Assembly: GCA_023627715.1 (NCBI GenBank)
Contig: JAMAHW010000245.1
Coordinates: forward strand, 1 to 11,982
Source of the DNA: Periconia sp. R9002
Lineage: Eukaryota > Ascomycota > Dothideomycetes > Pleosporales > Periconiaceae
Direction of reading: 5' to 3'
DNA length: 11,982 bases
Shown here: piece by piece, positions 1-8,331 of the stretch
Layout: each line of letters starts with the position of its first letter
Position numbering within the stretch: the first letter of the stretch is position 1
Notes under the pieces: model-generated
The model's database searches: none
What the model was told of the DNA's origin: nothing
What the model saw: the letters and a program-made list of their open reading frames with translations, nothing else
Translations under genes and position numbers: made by a program

Positions 1-670
1 CCGTATTTCTAGTAGAGCGTTTATGGTGTTCGGCGTGCATTTGGTGAATCCGTGCATTGGGTGCACGGACACGGTAGTGGTTGCAGTGTGCAGGTGCAAT
101 AGCCAGTTTTGCGCTTTCGATACGTACGTATGTATCCGTTGCACGGACGGCCATGACTCCACCCCTCGATACCTTAGTAATGTGAAGTTGGTGTAGGCGT
201 GGACATAACCGTCGACGTAGCGGGTGGTTTGCCAGCCGCCTTTGTAATCAGAACCTAGTCAAACATGGGGTTGTGGAAAGGCTAGCACTGGGGCCGGGCG
301 GCGGTGAGGATTCCCCCTGGTGGGACGCGGCAGGAGAAGGGGGGCTATGGTAGGGTAGGGTCTGCTATGGATATGGGCTACGATAGGCAAGTATGCTAGC
401 GATGGGGTGGGTGGACGACACTAAGCCCATAGCGTATTTACGCACATGCTCTTGCACATGCTGGCAATGCCTCTATCAATCGTCTACGCTGCTTGTATCT
501 CTACCTTTCTATATCAGGACCCCATCTCTCGTCCCTTTCCGCAACAAGATATATATCCATCCTCAACCCATCCAACATCCTTCGCCTCCTCCCCCCTCCA
601 CATCTTGCATACGTAGGTTCATACACACACAACTATATACTCCTCTTATTCTCTCCATCACATCACCACC
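1..670 (+). promoter_or_regulatory. Promoter and leader of the bZIP gene
   Basis: This stretch has no recognisable protein gene and lies directly upstream of the bZIP start. The last ~180 bases are rich in C and T and end in a good fungal start context (A at -3 of the ATG at 671), as expected for a transcribed leader. A TATA-like run (ATATATAT) lies at about 549-556. Two sequences resemble AP-1/Yap-type bZIP sites: a perfect 12-base palindrome containing TACGTACGTA at 120-131, and TTAGTAA at 174-180. A short upstream reading frame starts at the ATG at 393 and its TGA overlaps the main ATG. Site assignments are motif matches only. Confidence 0.5.
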
Positions 671-1672
671 ATGAACAGACACGCCGCTTACCACTACTCG
701 GAAGCTCCCACTGCCCCTGCTCCCACAAGATATAGCGGTACCTCAAATGCCTTCTCCGCCTCAGCCAACCCCAATAAAGACTGGACCAAGATCTCGGATC
801 TAGCGGAGCGTCGTCGAATCCAAAACCGCATTGCTCAACGCAACTACCGTACGAATCCCATCTCTTATTCCTCTCGTGCATTGTATGCGTTCCCAATTGC
901 TAACACCCCCACCAGGCAAGAAGCTGAAGAAGAGGCTCGAAGACTTGGAGCGTCGTGCCGCCAGCAGCTCAGCCTCGCCCGAACCCAAGCCTGCTCAGTT
1001 GGCTGCTTCTCAGCAATCTCTCCGTCAAGACTTCCCTCCTTCGCCCCCCTCCTCCGAGTCAGATTTCCGCAGGACTCCGGAAGTTCCTAGCCACTACGTG
1101 CACGAAGAGCATGGCGTGTTTGCTCGCCAGTACACGAATCGTCAGCTCTCCACGTCTCCCCCACCCTTCTCCAATTTCACCTACCCAGTACCGTACACGA
1201 CCATCGCCACCCCCTACCACACGGTTCCCACCTCCATTTCGCCAGAGATGACCACCTACGCCGGCTACCGCCCGCGCATATCCGCTCCCTACCCCACCAC
1301 TCTTCCGAGTCTCTCTCAGCCAATGAAGAGCGAATACTACCCCGAAGACGACATAGCCGCCCGCCCATCCCTTTGCTTCTGGCTACCAACTCATGGGTGG
1401 TATGGAGATTTCACCTCCTCACTCTTACCCTGAACGCGATGCTCATGTAAAGCCTCCTCCCCGAAAACCCTATAATTACCCACGTTGAAATTTCAACTCT
1501 TCGTTGCGCTGCGTTTTCAACAAGCCACTCGCTGACAGTCTCGTGGCAGATACCACAACTTCTCGACTCCTTCGTACCATCATATTGTGCGTCGTCTCCA
1601 GAGATGGCGTATCCAGTCACCCCAGACTCTATGCCACGCACACCTCCACTCGAACAGGTCCAGCTCGCATGA
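671..1672 (+). CDS. bZIP transcription factor (AP-1/Yap-like class), frameshifted as sequenced
   Basis: This is a nuclear DNA-binding regulator. Exon 1 (671-848) encodes 59 residues and one base; splicing to exon 2 at 916 restores the basic region, with N52 and R60 spaced as N-x7-R inside NRIAQRNYRKKLKKRLEDLE. The zipper is short (about two heptads), and the rest is rich in Pro, Ser and Tyr. As written, exon 2 stops at 1431-1433 (231 aa in total). However, from about 1366 the next frame reads HPFASGYQLMGGMEI, which looks like the conserved part of this family. Intron 2 (1447-1549) then leads to a typical fungal bZIP tail, MAYPVTPDSMPRTPPLEQ, and a TGA at 1670-1672. An extra base within about 1356-1366 (GCC/CCC-rich) explains the break. 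It could be a sequence error or a real mutation. The class is clear from the basic region; the exact orthologue is not recognised. Confidence 0.8.
849..915 (+). other. Intron 1 of the bZIP gene (67 bp, phase 1)
   Basis: The intron has a GTACGA donor, a CTAAC branch site at 900-904 and a CAG acceptor at 913-915. Removing it joins C848 to GC at 916-917 to give the conserved Arg of the basic region. The position inside the basic region is typical of introns in fungal bZIP genes. Confidence 0.9.
1447..1549 (+). other. Probable intron 2 of the bZIP gene (103 bp, phase 0)
   Basis: The donor is GTAAAG, a CTGAC branch-like sequence lies at 1532-1536, and the CAG acceptor ends at 1549. Splicing shifts from the frame that reads SPPHSYPERDAH to the frame that reads SYCASSPEMAYPVTP. 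This is the only simple splice I found that reaches the family-like C-terminus. An alternative acceptor CAG ends at 1538, but it does not keep the frame. Confidence 0.55.
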
Positions 1673-2542
1673 GCACCCCTTTCCCCTCTTGGTCTACGGC
1701 CGTCATTGTCTGAGGCTCTTGGTTGACTTGATTGCCTTGGCTACTATGGGTTTTCAGTTTTCTTCTTATCCTGTACATTATTTTCTCTCCCTTCGGGGAG
1801 ATTTGGTTCTTCTCGCATTTCAACCCATTCTCATGAGAATATGGATGGAGGAAGGACTCTCACTTGGTCTTAAATATAACTATACTGGATATTGGGAGTT
1901 CTCGGATAGCAGTTTGGGTCTTATGTTTGTGAAAGACTGGGATAGGATATACTCCTAGCATGGTAGGCTTCATTGCTTGCAGCTGGCATCTCACAAGCGC
2001 CAGTGCGGCTTGGTTGATGATCTCCAATGAATATATTATTATCACTATTTTGACAGTCTTCCCATAAACATATTGCGCGACTCGGTGACGTGCAGTGATG
2101 CTTTCGCAGAACGGTTGGGGAGGGATTGGACCGTTGCCGGGCTCACGCATGACGTCGCTTGCCGCTTAACTACTCAGGTACCGGTACATGTGCATGTACG
2201 AAAACTAAAAATACCGTACAAAGCCATCCCTAGTCCGGCCCTTAACGCAAACAACCCTACTTACATTCGAGTACAGTGTTCAGTATCGTTTTGGGAAAAG
2301 ATCTACATATCCCACGGAGAGCAACGATGTGCCCGGGCCGGGGGTAGTCCGCTGCGCTATGAAGATTGCAGCGGAGTGCTCGCGGAGCATAAAGGATGAG
2401 TCTATGTCTTGGCCCCCGCATCTAGGTACCCCACACCAAATACACACGTTGTGATCTTCCTAGGCATCAGTCTTACAAGCGCTCATGTGTCGCACAACTC
2501 TTTTTCAATTCTCTTTTGTATCCTAGTAAAATCTCTTCGAAA
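1673..2542. other. Spacer: bZIP 3' region and HET gene promoter
   Basis: No supported gene. The first ~280 bases are probably the bZIP 3' untranslated region. Further on are a CRE-like TGACGTC at 2150-2156, an inverted repeat (7-base arms GTACATG/CATGTAC, 2184-2199) and a perfect 8-base-arm hairpin (TCCGCTGC at 2348-2355 with GCAGCGGA at 2368-2375). The last ~60 bases are T- and C-rich and probably form the HET gene leader. Confidence 0.4.
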
Positions 2543-4873
2543 ATGACGGACGCTGTCTGCGATGCGTGCCGTGCGATCGATTTTGGCAGGCTCATGAAAA
2601 TTTCTCAAGACGACGTGACCAATGAAAACCCTTTCGACCATCAAAAGAAATTTGACTTGCTTCTTGACGAAAATGCAAATCGATTCGACAGCCCATCGGC
2701 CGAAGATTGCGCGCTATGCCGGGTGCTCTCTGCATCGTTGTGTCCATGTGAGGAGGAGTGGTCCGACCCCGGACTTGTGGAACATGCTTCGCAGGCCCCA
2801 TACGTGTTGGAGGCAGTCTCGTTTCGTCGAAACTGCCATTGGGTTCCGGAAGGTGTAGAGGGAATGCAAGATTGCCACATGTTACTTGCAACGCGCGGAG
2901 TGTTCACGCGTAGCAGAGACTATTCGAAATTTGTAAGGGGGGATGGCTATGTTGTTTGTTTACCAAAGGAGCGAGAAGAGAGATTCTACGTTCCGCGAGT
3001 CGTAGCAGACACTTTCGACGTCGCGAAAGCCAGATCGTGGCTGGAAAACTGCAAGGACGCCCATGGCGACCGGTGCAATGAGAGTTTATCGATTGTTTCC
3101 GGGATGAAGGTGATTGATTGTGAGTCTTTGATGGTTGTAGACGCACAAAAGGGAATGAACTGGGTTGCGCTTAGCTACGTTTGGGGATATGCTAAATTGC
3201 ATCCCAATTCCAACAGCACTCAGCCGGGAGACCCTTTGATTGGGTTATCCACGACAGTGTATGATACCATACAAGTGACTAGGTCGTTGGGTTACAAGTA
3301 CTTGTGGATCGACCGTTACTGCATAGATCAGGATGACACTGCCTCTAAGCGGAGCCAGCTGGAACAAATGGATGCAATCTACCGCGGAGCCGAACTCACT
3401 ATAATTGCCGCCGCTGGTCAAGATGAAAGCCACGGGCTTCCTGGTGTGGGATATACTGCCCGCAAGAAACAACAAATTCTCGAGCTGGACACGTGTACCA
3501 TCCTCAGCACAGGGCCTGATCCGATTAACGAAACTAGAGAATCCCGCTGGTGGAGCAGAGGCTGGACTTTTCAGGAAGGCCTCATGTCGCGACGCCGACT
3601 GATTTTCACGGAACATCAGTCGTTCTTTGAATGTGCTGGTGGGTGTTGCATGGAAGCGTTGGGGGGTTTAGAGCTCCCCGGTACGCTCGAGAGACTGCAG
3701 AATACCTCGCACCCCTCAAAAGCCCTGAACAGCGGGTTTCTGTCACGCGCTCGAACTCGAATGAGTCATAGGGGACTACCAGAGGTGACTGCCGGCTTCG
3801 ACGAGTTCTTGTCGATCGTCCGCGCATATACCAAGCGAACTTTGACGTTTGACAGTGATTCCTTGATCGCCTTCGCCGGTGTTGCCCACCATCTCCAACA
3901 TTCCGAACCTAAAATGTCGCATATACTTGGAATACCGTACATGACGTCTGTGCTCGATTCCGGGGTTGATGATGGGCACATCGTCTATTCCCTGTGTTGG
4001 TTTCACAATGGAGATAGTGCACCACGCCGAAGGGCTCAGTTCCCGTCGTGGACGTGGGCAGGATGGGCGGGCGAAGTGCGTTGGATGACTGGTCTGTTGA
4101 CTGGCACTGGAGAAGACGTTATTCTAAAGTTGAAGAATATTGAAATCGACGAGAATGGACAGATCTCTCCTATAGAAGAATACCTTCGCGCCTTTGATCC
4201 ATCGAACATTACAATAACTGAATCGAACCTTGCTCTTCGTTTTGAAGCTCCGGTGGTGCCATTCACATTGTTCAAGCTGGGAGAATCAGAAGATGAAGCC
4301 AGTGCATGTAGCTCTGATAAAGATAATATGAACGATGTTGATGAGAGTGGCACTACTTCTTCAGTCCTAGCAGCAACTCTAGGCGATGACCAAGAAGACC
4401 TGAAGAACAAGGTTTATTCGCAAGATTTACATGTACAAGACCTAGATCTCGAGGCAGACCAGAAACATTCAAGTCAAGAAAATTGTGCGAAGAACGCTCT
4501 AGACTCAGACGAACACCCGACTAGCGATAACAGCAGTGATCCAACGACCGAGACCTTAGATCCACACGATTGGCATGATTGGGTAGTAGGCAAGCACGGT
4601 CTATGGGACAGAAGTCGAATGCCCGAATGCGATCCTCTTGAATTCATCCAAAACCTCGAGAGTCGTCGTTGGAGCTGCCTTCTCCTTGCAGACTACGATG
4701 GCAACGCTGGGTTCTGGCACAGAAGGTTTCTTCTGGTGGTTGAGTGGCTGGAAGACGGCTCGGCACATCGCATAGGGTCTGTGGTTCTCAATCAGCACTA
4801 CTACGTCGATGACGATGAGCCGCAGTTCTTTGAGGATGATGGTTTAGAGTGGGTGAAGGTGCGGCTTGTTTAG
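2543..4873 (+). CDS. HET-domain (heterokaryon incompatibility) protein
   Basis: HET proteins act in fungal non-self recognition and can trigger cell death after fusion of incompatible strains; many paralogues have unknown partners. This 776-aa single-exon protein has the three hallmark HET blocks: WVALSYVWG at residues 207-215, YLWIDRYCIDQDD at 253-265, and RGWTFQEGLMSRRRLIF at 339-355. An N-terminal CDAC (6-9) plus CALC (56-59) and the C-x3-H-x3-C around 170-178 are common in front of the domain. FPSWTWAGWAG (500-510) is the usual post-HET block. Residues ~580-690 form an acidic, Ser-rich, probably disordered insert, followed by a more ordered tail. I start at ATG 2543 (A at -3); the frame is open a little further upstream but has no ATG. 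No stop or frameshift is seen, so it looks functional. No NACHT, ankyrin or WD repeats are attached. Confidence 0.93.
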   Translation: MTDAVCDACRAIDFGRLMKISQDDVTNENPFDHQKKFDLLLDENANRFDSPSAEDCALCRVLSASLCPCEEEWSDPGLVEHASQAPYVLEAVSFRRNCHWVPEGVEGMQDCHMLLATRGVFTRSRDYSKFVRGDGYVVCLPKEREERFYVPRVVADTFDVAKARSWLENCKDAHGDRCNESLSIVSGMKVIDCESLMVVDAQKGMNWVALSYVWGYAKLHPNSNSTQPGDPLIGLSTTVYDTIQVTRSLGYKYLWIDRYCIDQDDTASKRSQLEQMDAIYRGAELTIIAAAGQDESHGLPGVGYTARKKQQILELDTCTILSTGPDPINETRESRWWSRGWTFQEGLMSRRRLIFTEHQSFFECAGGCCMEALGGLELPGTLERLQNTSHPSKALNSGFLSRARTRMSHRGLPEVTAGFDEFLSIVRAYTKRTLTFDSDSLIAFAGVAHHLQHSEPKMSHILGIPYMTSVLDSGVDDGHIVYSLCWFHNGDSAPRRRAQFPSWTWAGWAGEVRWMTGLLTGTGEDVILKLKNIEIDENGQISPIEEYLRAFDPSNITITESNLALRFEAPVVPFTLFKLGESEDEASACSSDKDNMNDVDESGTTSSVLAATLGDDQEDLKNKVYSQDLHVQDLDLEADQKHSSQENCAKNALDSDEHPTSDNSSDPTTETLDPHDWHDWVVGKHGLWDRSRMPECDPLEFIQNLESRRWSCLLLADYDGNAGFWHRRFLLVVEWLEDGSAHRIGSVVLNQHYYVDDDEPQFFEDDGLEWVKVRLV

Positions 4874-5637
4874 GTGCACTTGTTGATTATGCTAGTTTTG
4901 CAATGCATGATTTAGAGCATAGTAAATATAACAGCGTGCCTCTCCTAAACTTATTGGAAGCGGGCTAGAGATATATTGAAGTCGGTATGAATACTTCTTT
5001 GTCCTTCTTAGCATATTGGGTGTTCGATCGTTTGCCAGAGGAATTCTACCTCAAATAGATGAGGTGAAATACCAAAAATAATGCTCTTGTCCACGTACAA
5101 TATGCTTCCAAGATGATGATTAACATTCCTTCGAGAACGTGCGACAAGTTATGGCAAACTTGTTGCTAGTTGAATGCATCAAGCTTGATACATATGTCAG
5201 ATTTAAGCCTTCTCAGGTCAAAATAGTGGGTGGATGTGAAAAGGTGTGTTTTTGTTTCTGTGCTATCTGAGGAACTTATATATCTGGTCAGTCTGGGTAG
5301 AATTCCCTAGTTCCAGCTGTGTACCTCTTTACGGGACTGAGACACACACGGGGCCGTTCGTTTGACAACATATCAGCCAGATGATAGACCTTGATATGAA
5401 GAAAGAGATCCTTGGGGGTACCGGAAGGGACGCCACCCGGAGCCAAGCATTGCGGGTACCCGAATTCGCGGCAGGAGCAGTCAGAGACTTGATGTTTCTG
5501 AAGGGTGTTTGAAATAACGTGGTATTCGACCATATGCTAACAGCCTGTAGGCTGTATGGCTGAACAATTACCATGATATGTTGTAGGAAATTAAAAAATA
5601 GGATACGTTGCTCCCTAATTCTTCGTAAGGTCTAACA
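4874..5637. other. AT-rich spacer between HET gene and hAT element
   Basis: No gene is supported. The first ~200 bases are probably the HET 3' untranslated region. About 5290-5530 is less AT-rich and open on the minus strand for 81 codons, but I recognise no domain in it. A small hairpin (CAGCC-TGTA-GGCTG) is at 5541-5554; with the preceding CTAAC it resembles a fungal intron end. No copy of the right-hand hAT terminus was found here, so the left boundary of the transposon is not defined. Confidence 0.4.
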
Positions 5638-7257
5638 TTGATACCTATGTCAGATTGTACAGTAATAATAGAGTTATGCAATCTGTCACTGTGCTTGTCC
5701 TGTACATATGATCTCTATATATATATATATCTGCTGAGTGGGGTAACTGAGGCTAACGTTACCGAATACGTCGAGATCACCGAAGAAACCAATTCCAGTC
5801 GTAAACGCCAGAAGAGAACCAAAATACAATACACATGTACAATCTGTTCGTCTTGGAGTTCGCACCATCGAACGAACGCCGTTAAACATGTCAATTCGCG
5901 TCACCCCGTACCTACACCCTCCGCTCAGTCCTCTCGATCAACGCCAGCCTCTACGCGAGACATTTCAACGATTTTTACACCCGTTTCATCATCAAATGGC
6001 CTTCGGAATAGCTTCAATCAACAAGCATATAAAGAAGCAATTATAGGGCTTCTCACGCGCCGCAGGATGCCCTTTTCATCTGTGGAATGGAGCGAAATGA
6101 AAGATCTGGCCCTAGCCTGCAATCCAGCCATTGAAGACCTCTCTGTATGGCTTCACAATTCGTCCATATATGCTAATCTCTAGGATGATGCTGTGGGCCT
6201 GCGGCTAGGCATTGACAATGTGACCAGATGGTCTTCATGGTTTTTGGTTATAAGCAAGGCCCTAAAGAGGAAGCCTCGGATTATCCAATTCATGGCAGAT
6301 CATGAAGTTGCCCTCGGGGACAATAGGCTCACAGCACAGGATTGGGATTTTCTAGTACAAGCAGAGGGAATTCTTCAACCCTTTGCTCAAGGTACATTAT
6401 ACGCTGAAGGGAAGTCCTTAATTTCGCAGAGTCTTTATCTCATGGATGCGATTCTCTCCCATTATGAGAAGGCGAAGGTAGGTTAAAAACCAATCGCTAG
6501 GCTTATGTTAACAATCTATTAGATACGGTAGTCACAGCCAGGCCAATGCAACGCTCAGATGGTTCGGTCTATTGAAATGGGCTGGTTCGTTCTCGACAAG
6601 TATTACAGCAAAACCGAGGAAGCACCTGTGTACGCTGCTGCCCTCCTTCTTGATCCTCGCAAACGTGCCGCGTATCTTCAAAAGAACTGACTCTCGAGCT
6701 GGCACGAGGTCACTATTGCTGCTGCTAATAAAATTTGGGAGAACAACTACAGTATGAACCTCACCGAGGACCTTCTGCCGAATCTAGAAGCTTCGTCGCC
6801 ACCGCCAGAAGAGCAGCCTAACAAACTGGACCTGTTGTTTAAGGATCTGGATGTGAAACCTGGTAGTCAAGCGGAAAGCAACGATTTTAACACCTTCATA
6901 AATGCACATCCTATTCAACTTCCGAAGGATTGCACACCTCTACAATGGTGGTGTCAAAGCGACCAGAGACATCAATATCCACGGCTTAGCCGCATGGCTA
7001 TAGCTATACTCTCTATTCCAGCCGAAACATCAGAACCAGAGAGGACATTTTCAGGCACCCGTAGAACTTGTTCGTGGGATAGGCTCCGATTGTCTTGTAG
7101 AACGGTTGAGATGATTGAATATATAGACAACTGGCTTAGGGAAGGGCATATTCGGCCGCTATATCTTAATGGGATGGGTTTGCCTATGGGGCCAGAAGCA
7201 GAGGACAATTTAGATGATCTAGATGACGAGGGTATAGACGTAATGGAATGGTTTTAG
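5638..7257 (+). pseudogene. hAT transposase pseudogene (internal deletion and nonsense mutations)
   Basis: Most of the coding sequence lies in one frame. Segment 1 has a BED-like finger (C67-x2-C70-x13-H84-x4-H89, counted from 5638) and a conserved region ending NPAIEDL. Segment 2, after a TAG at 6181-6183, has WSSW and ILQPF-type blocks. Segment 3 begins near 6550 (QMVRSIEMGWFVLDKYY) and has a TGA at about 6688 after LQKN. Segment 4 ends with the hAT dimerization domain (YPRLSRMAIAILSIPAETSE with the ERTFS block) and a stop at 7255-7257. From my recollection of the family, roughly 250 residues that include the RNase-H-like catalytic part are missing at ~6139-6147. Both stops stand where the family has Trp, so TGG became TAG or TGA. 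There is also a frame or splice disturbance at 6523-6560. No convincing start codon is seen; the ATG at 5638 may be fortuitous. Confidence 0.88.
6478..6522 (+). other. Possible 45-bp intron in the hAT transposase
   Basis: The segment starts GTAGGT, contains a TTAAC branch-like sequence and ends TTAG. Its length is a multiple of three, so it keeps the frame, and it removes a TAA. It sits between the block ending SHYEKAK and the block resuming at KYY. The coding sequence just after it is out of frame for ~35 bases, so it may instead be decayed sequence. Confidence 0.4.
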
Positions 7258-7375
7258 GGTATATAGAGTTACGTCGTTATCGACTGGTTATCGGTTATAA
7301 CGCCGTTACGTTACAGAGGCCGCTGCTATAACGCCGTTGCGTTACTAGCCTCAATTATAACCGTTATAACCAGAT
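7258..7375. repeat. hAT right-end subterminal repeats
   Basis: Directly after the transposase stop are two 19-base direct repeats of the type TATAACGCCGTTACGTTAC, at 7296-7314 and 7327-7345 (one mismatch, 31-base period). Related shorter units (GTTATCGGTTATAAC, ATTATAACCGTTATAACC) flank them. Subterminal repeats of this kind are usual transposase-binding sites in hAT elements. The exact terminal inverted repeat cannot be set because the left end was not found. Confidence 0.55.
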
Positions 7376-8331
7376 GCCCATGTATGCTGGCCAATGGGTT
7401 TCCCTCCGTAGCTGAGAAACATCATGCGCACGAGCTCGACGATCCCTTCATAAGAGTACGGCGTCTCCAGGTCGATGTTTCCCAGGTGCACCGGCACATG
7501 GATGCCTTGGAGAGGCCGAAGCCGCTCGTAGATGGACGCCTCCCATTGAACGCGACCAACGAAGTAGGCGGGTGTGCACTTCGCCGCTACCGTGTATCCG
7601 TGCAATCGCAGACGGACGCGAAAGAGCACCCCGCACGCTCCAGGCATGCTTACGGAATCACAATCGGTGTCCAAGTCATCCGCAAGTTTTTGGTGCATGA
7701 GGGCGAGGAAGGTTGACTGATCGATCCGATGGTATTTCACTCCATGGTCTCTGGCGTTAGGACAACACCTGTCGAGCACACCGCCTTCAACAAGCCCGCG
7801 CAGGCATTTCTGCGTGCAGTATTGTCCATCCTGTGTTCCTTCGCCACGACCACGCCTGCGTCCGCGTCCGCGTCCGCGCCCGCTTGACGACCTACTTGCA
7901 GTCCCCTGCGTGCGCATCAGGTGCTGCGACGGGAGCTGTCGTCGGCTCGGCGTGTCTGGATCCGGCTCCGGTTCCTCGTCGCTGGTCTCACGCCGCTTCT
8001 CTGCTTGACGACAGCTGGGCGAGCCAGGCTTCACTGCTCTACCCCGGAGCTGCACCGGTGACATGCGGAGGAAGCTGTCGGCCTGCGGAGGCTGGTACTC
8101 TGATGACTGCGTGGTGCCTTCAGGAATCGCGTCGAGCAGCTCGTCGTACACTGCCTCCCAGCTGCGCAGTTGCGCAGCCGCATCAGTTCGCCATCGCTGC
8201 CGCCGGGGTGGCGTCTTCAGTGCCTGGAGAGTAAAGGCTAGCATCTGCCCCACTGCCGTCAGGTGCAACCGGTCAGCAGGTGTCCCAGTAAAGATCCCGT
8301 CGTCGAAGTCCCTCCACCCCTCCCATCGCAT
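7351..8331 (-). pseudogene. Truncated fungal kinase-like protein, interrupted by hAT
   Basis: The 326-codon minus-strand frame has an N-terminal block MRWEGWRDFDDGIFTGTPAD that recurs, by memory, in multicopy fungal proteins of unknown role. A disordered middle follows (acidic ~115-128; Arg-Gly run 151-164), then CTQKCLRGL (172-180). A kinase-like N-lobe comes next: glycine loop GACGVLF (231-237), VAAK with K251, and E264 in an EASIYERL helix. The frame passes through MMFLSYGG (303-310) and stops 16 codons later; the last codons are read from the hAT end (TCTGGTTATAACGG on this strand). The C-lobe (HRD, DFG) is absent, so catalysis is not expected. An in-frame TAA lies three codons before the ATG, and homologues seem longer at the N-terminus, so this end may also be reduced. 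A TATAAGG lies ~40 bases upstream. The region is clearly more GC-rich than the HET gene. Confidence 0.65.
7858..7881 (+). repeat. GCGTCC hexanucleotide repeat encoding Arg-Gly run
   Basis: Three exact GCGTCC units plus GCGCCC are read on the minus strand as alternating Gly and Arg codons in the linker of the kinase-like gene. Such repeats readily change length by slippage. RG runs often bind nucleic acids, but no function is shown here. Confidence 0.75.

Larger units (their letters stand above)
5638..7375 (+). mobile_element. Degraded hAT-family DNA transposon
   Basis: The span covers a broken hAT transposase followed by about 115 bases of AT-rich subterminal repeats. The right end is placed where the neighbouring kinase-like frame becomes transposon-like (about 7355-7390). 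The left end is unknown; 5638 is only where the transposase frame opens, and the true left part may be lost. No 8-bp target-site duplication could be identified. A class II cut-and-paste element is inferred from the transposase, which lacks its catalytic core, so it could move only with help from another copy, if at all. Confidence 0.75.

Noticed and set aside
1587..1958. Plus-strand open frame overlapping the bZIP tail
   Set aside because: It overlaps the family-like bZIP C-terminus in another frame and then runs through what looks like 3' untranslated sequence; no domain recognised.
2516..2542. Upstream extension of the HET protein by nine codons
   Set aside because: The extension would begin at TTG; the ATG at 2543 has a good context and starts the family-like CDAC region.
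5288..5533. 81-codon minus-strand open frame between HET and hAT
   Set aside because: No domain, motif or family resemblance recognised; no splice or start evidence. It also does not look like the missing kinase C-lobe (no HRD or DFG).
5711..5730. TATATATATA run as a promoter TATA box for the transposase
   Set aside because: It is a simple TA microsatellite inside an open frame with no clear start codon after it.
5744..5755. TAACTGAGGCTA as an inverted partner of TAGCCTCAATTA (7346-7357), a possible left hAT end
   Set aside because: Only 11 of 12 bases match, flanking bases do not continue the match, and it lies inside transposase-like coding sequence; chance cannot be excluded.
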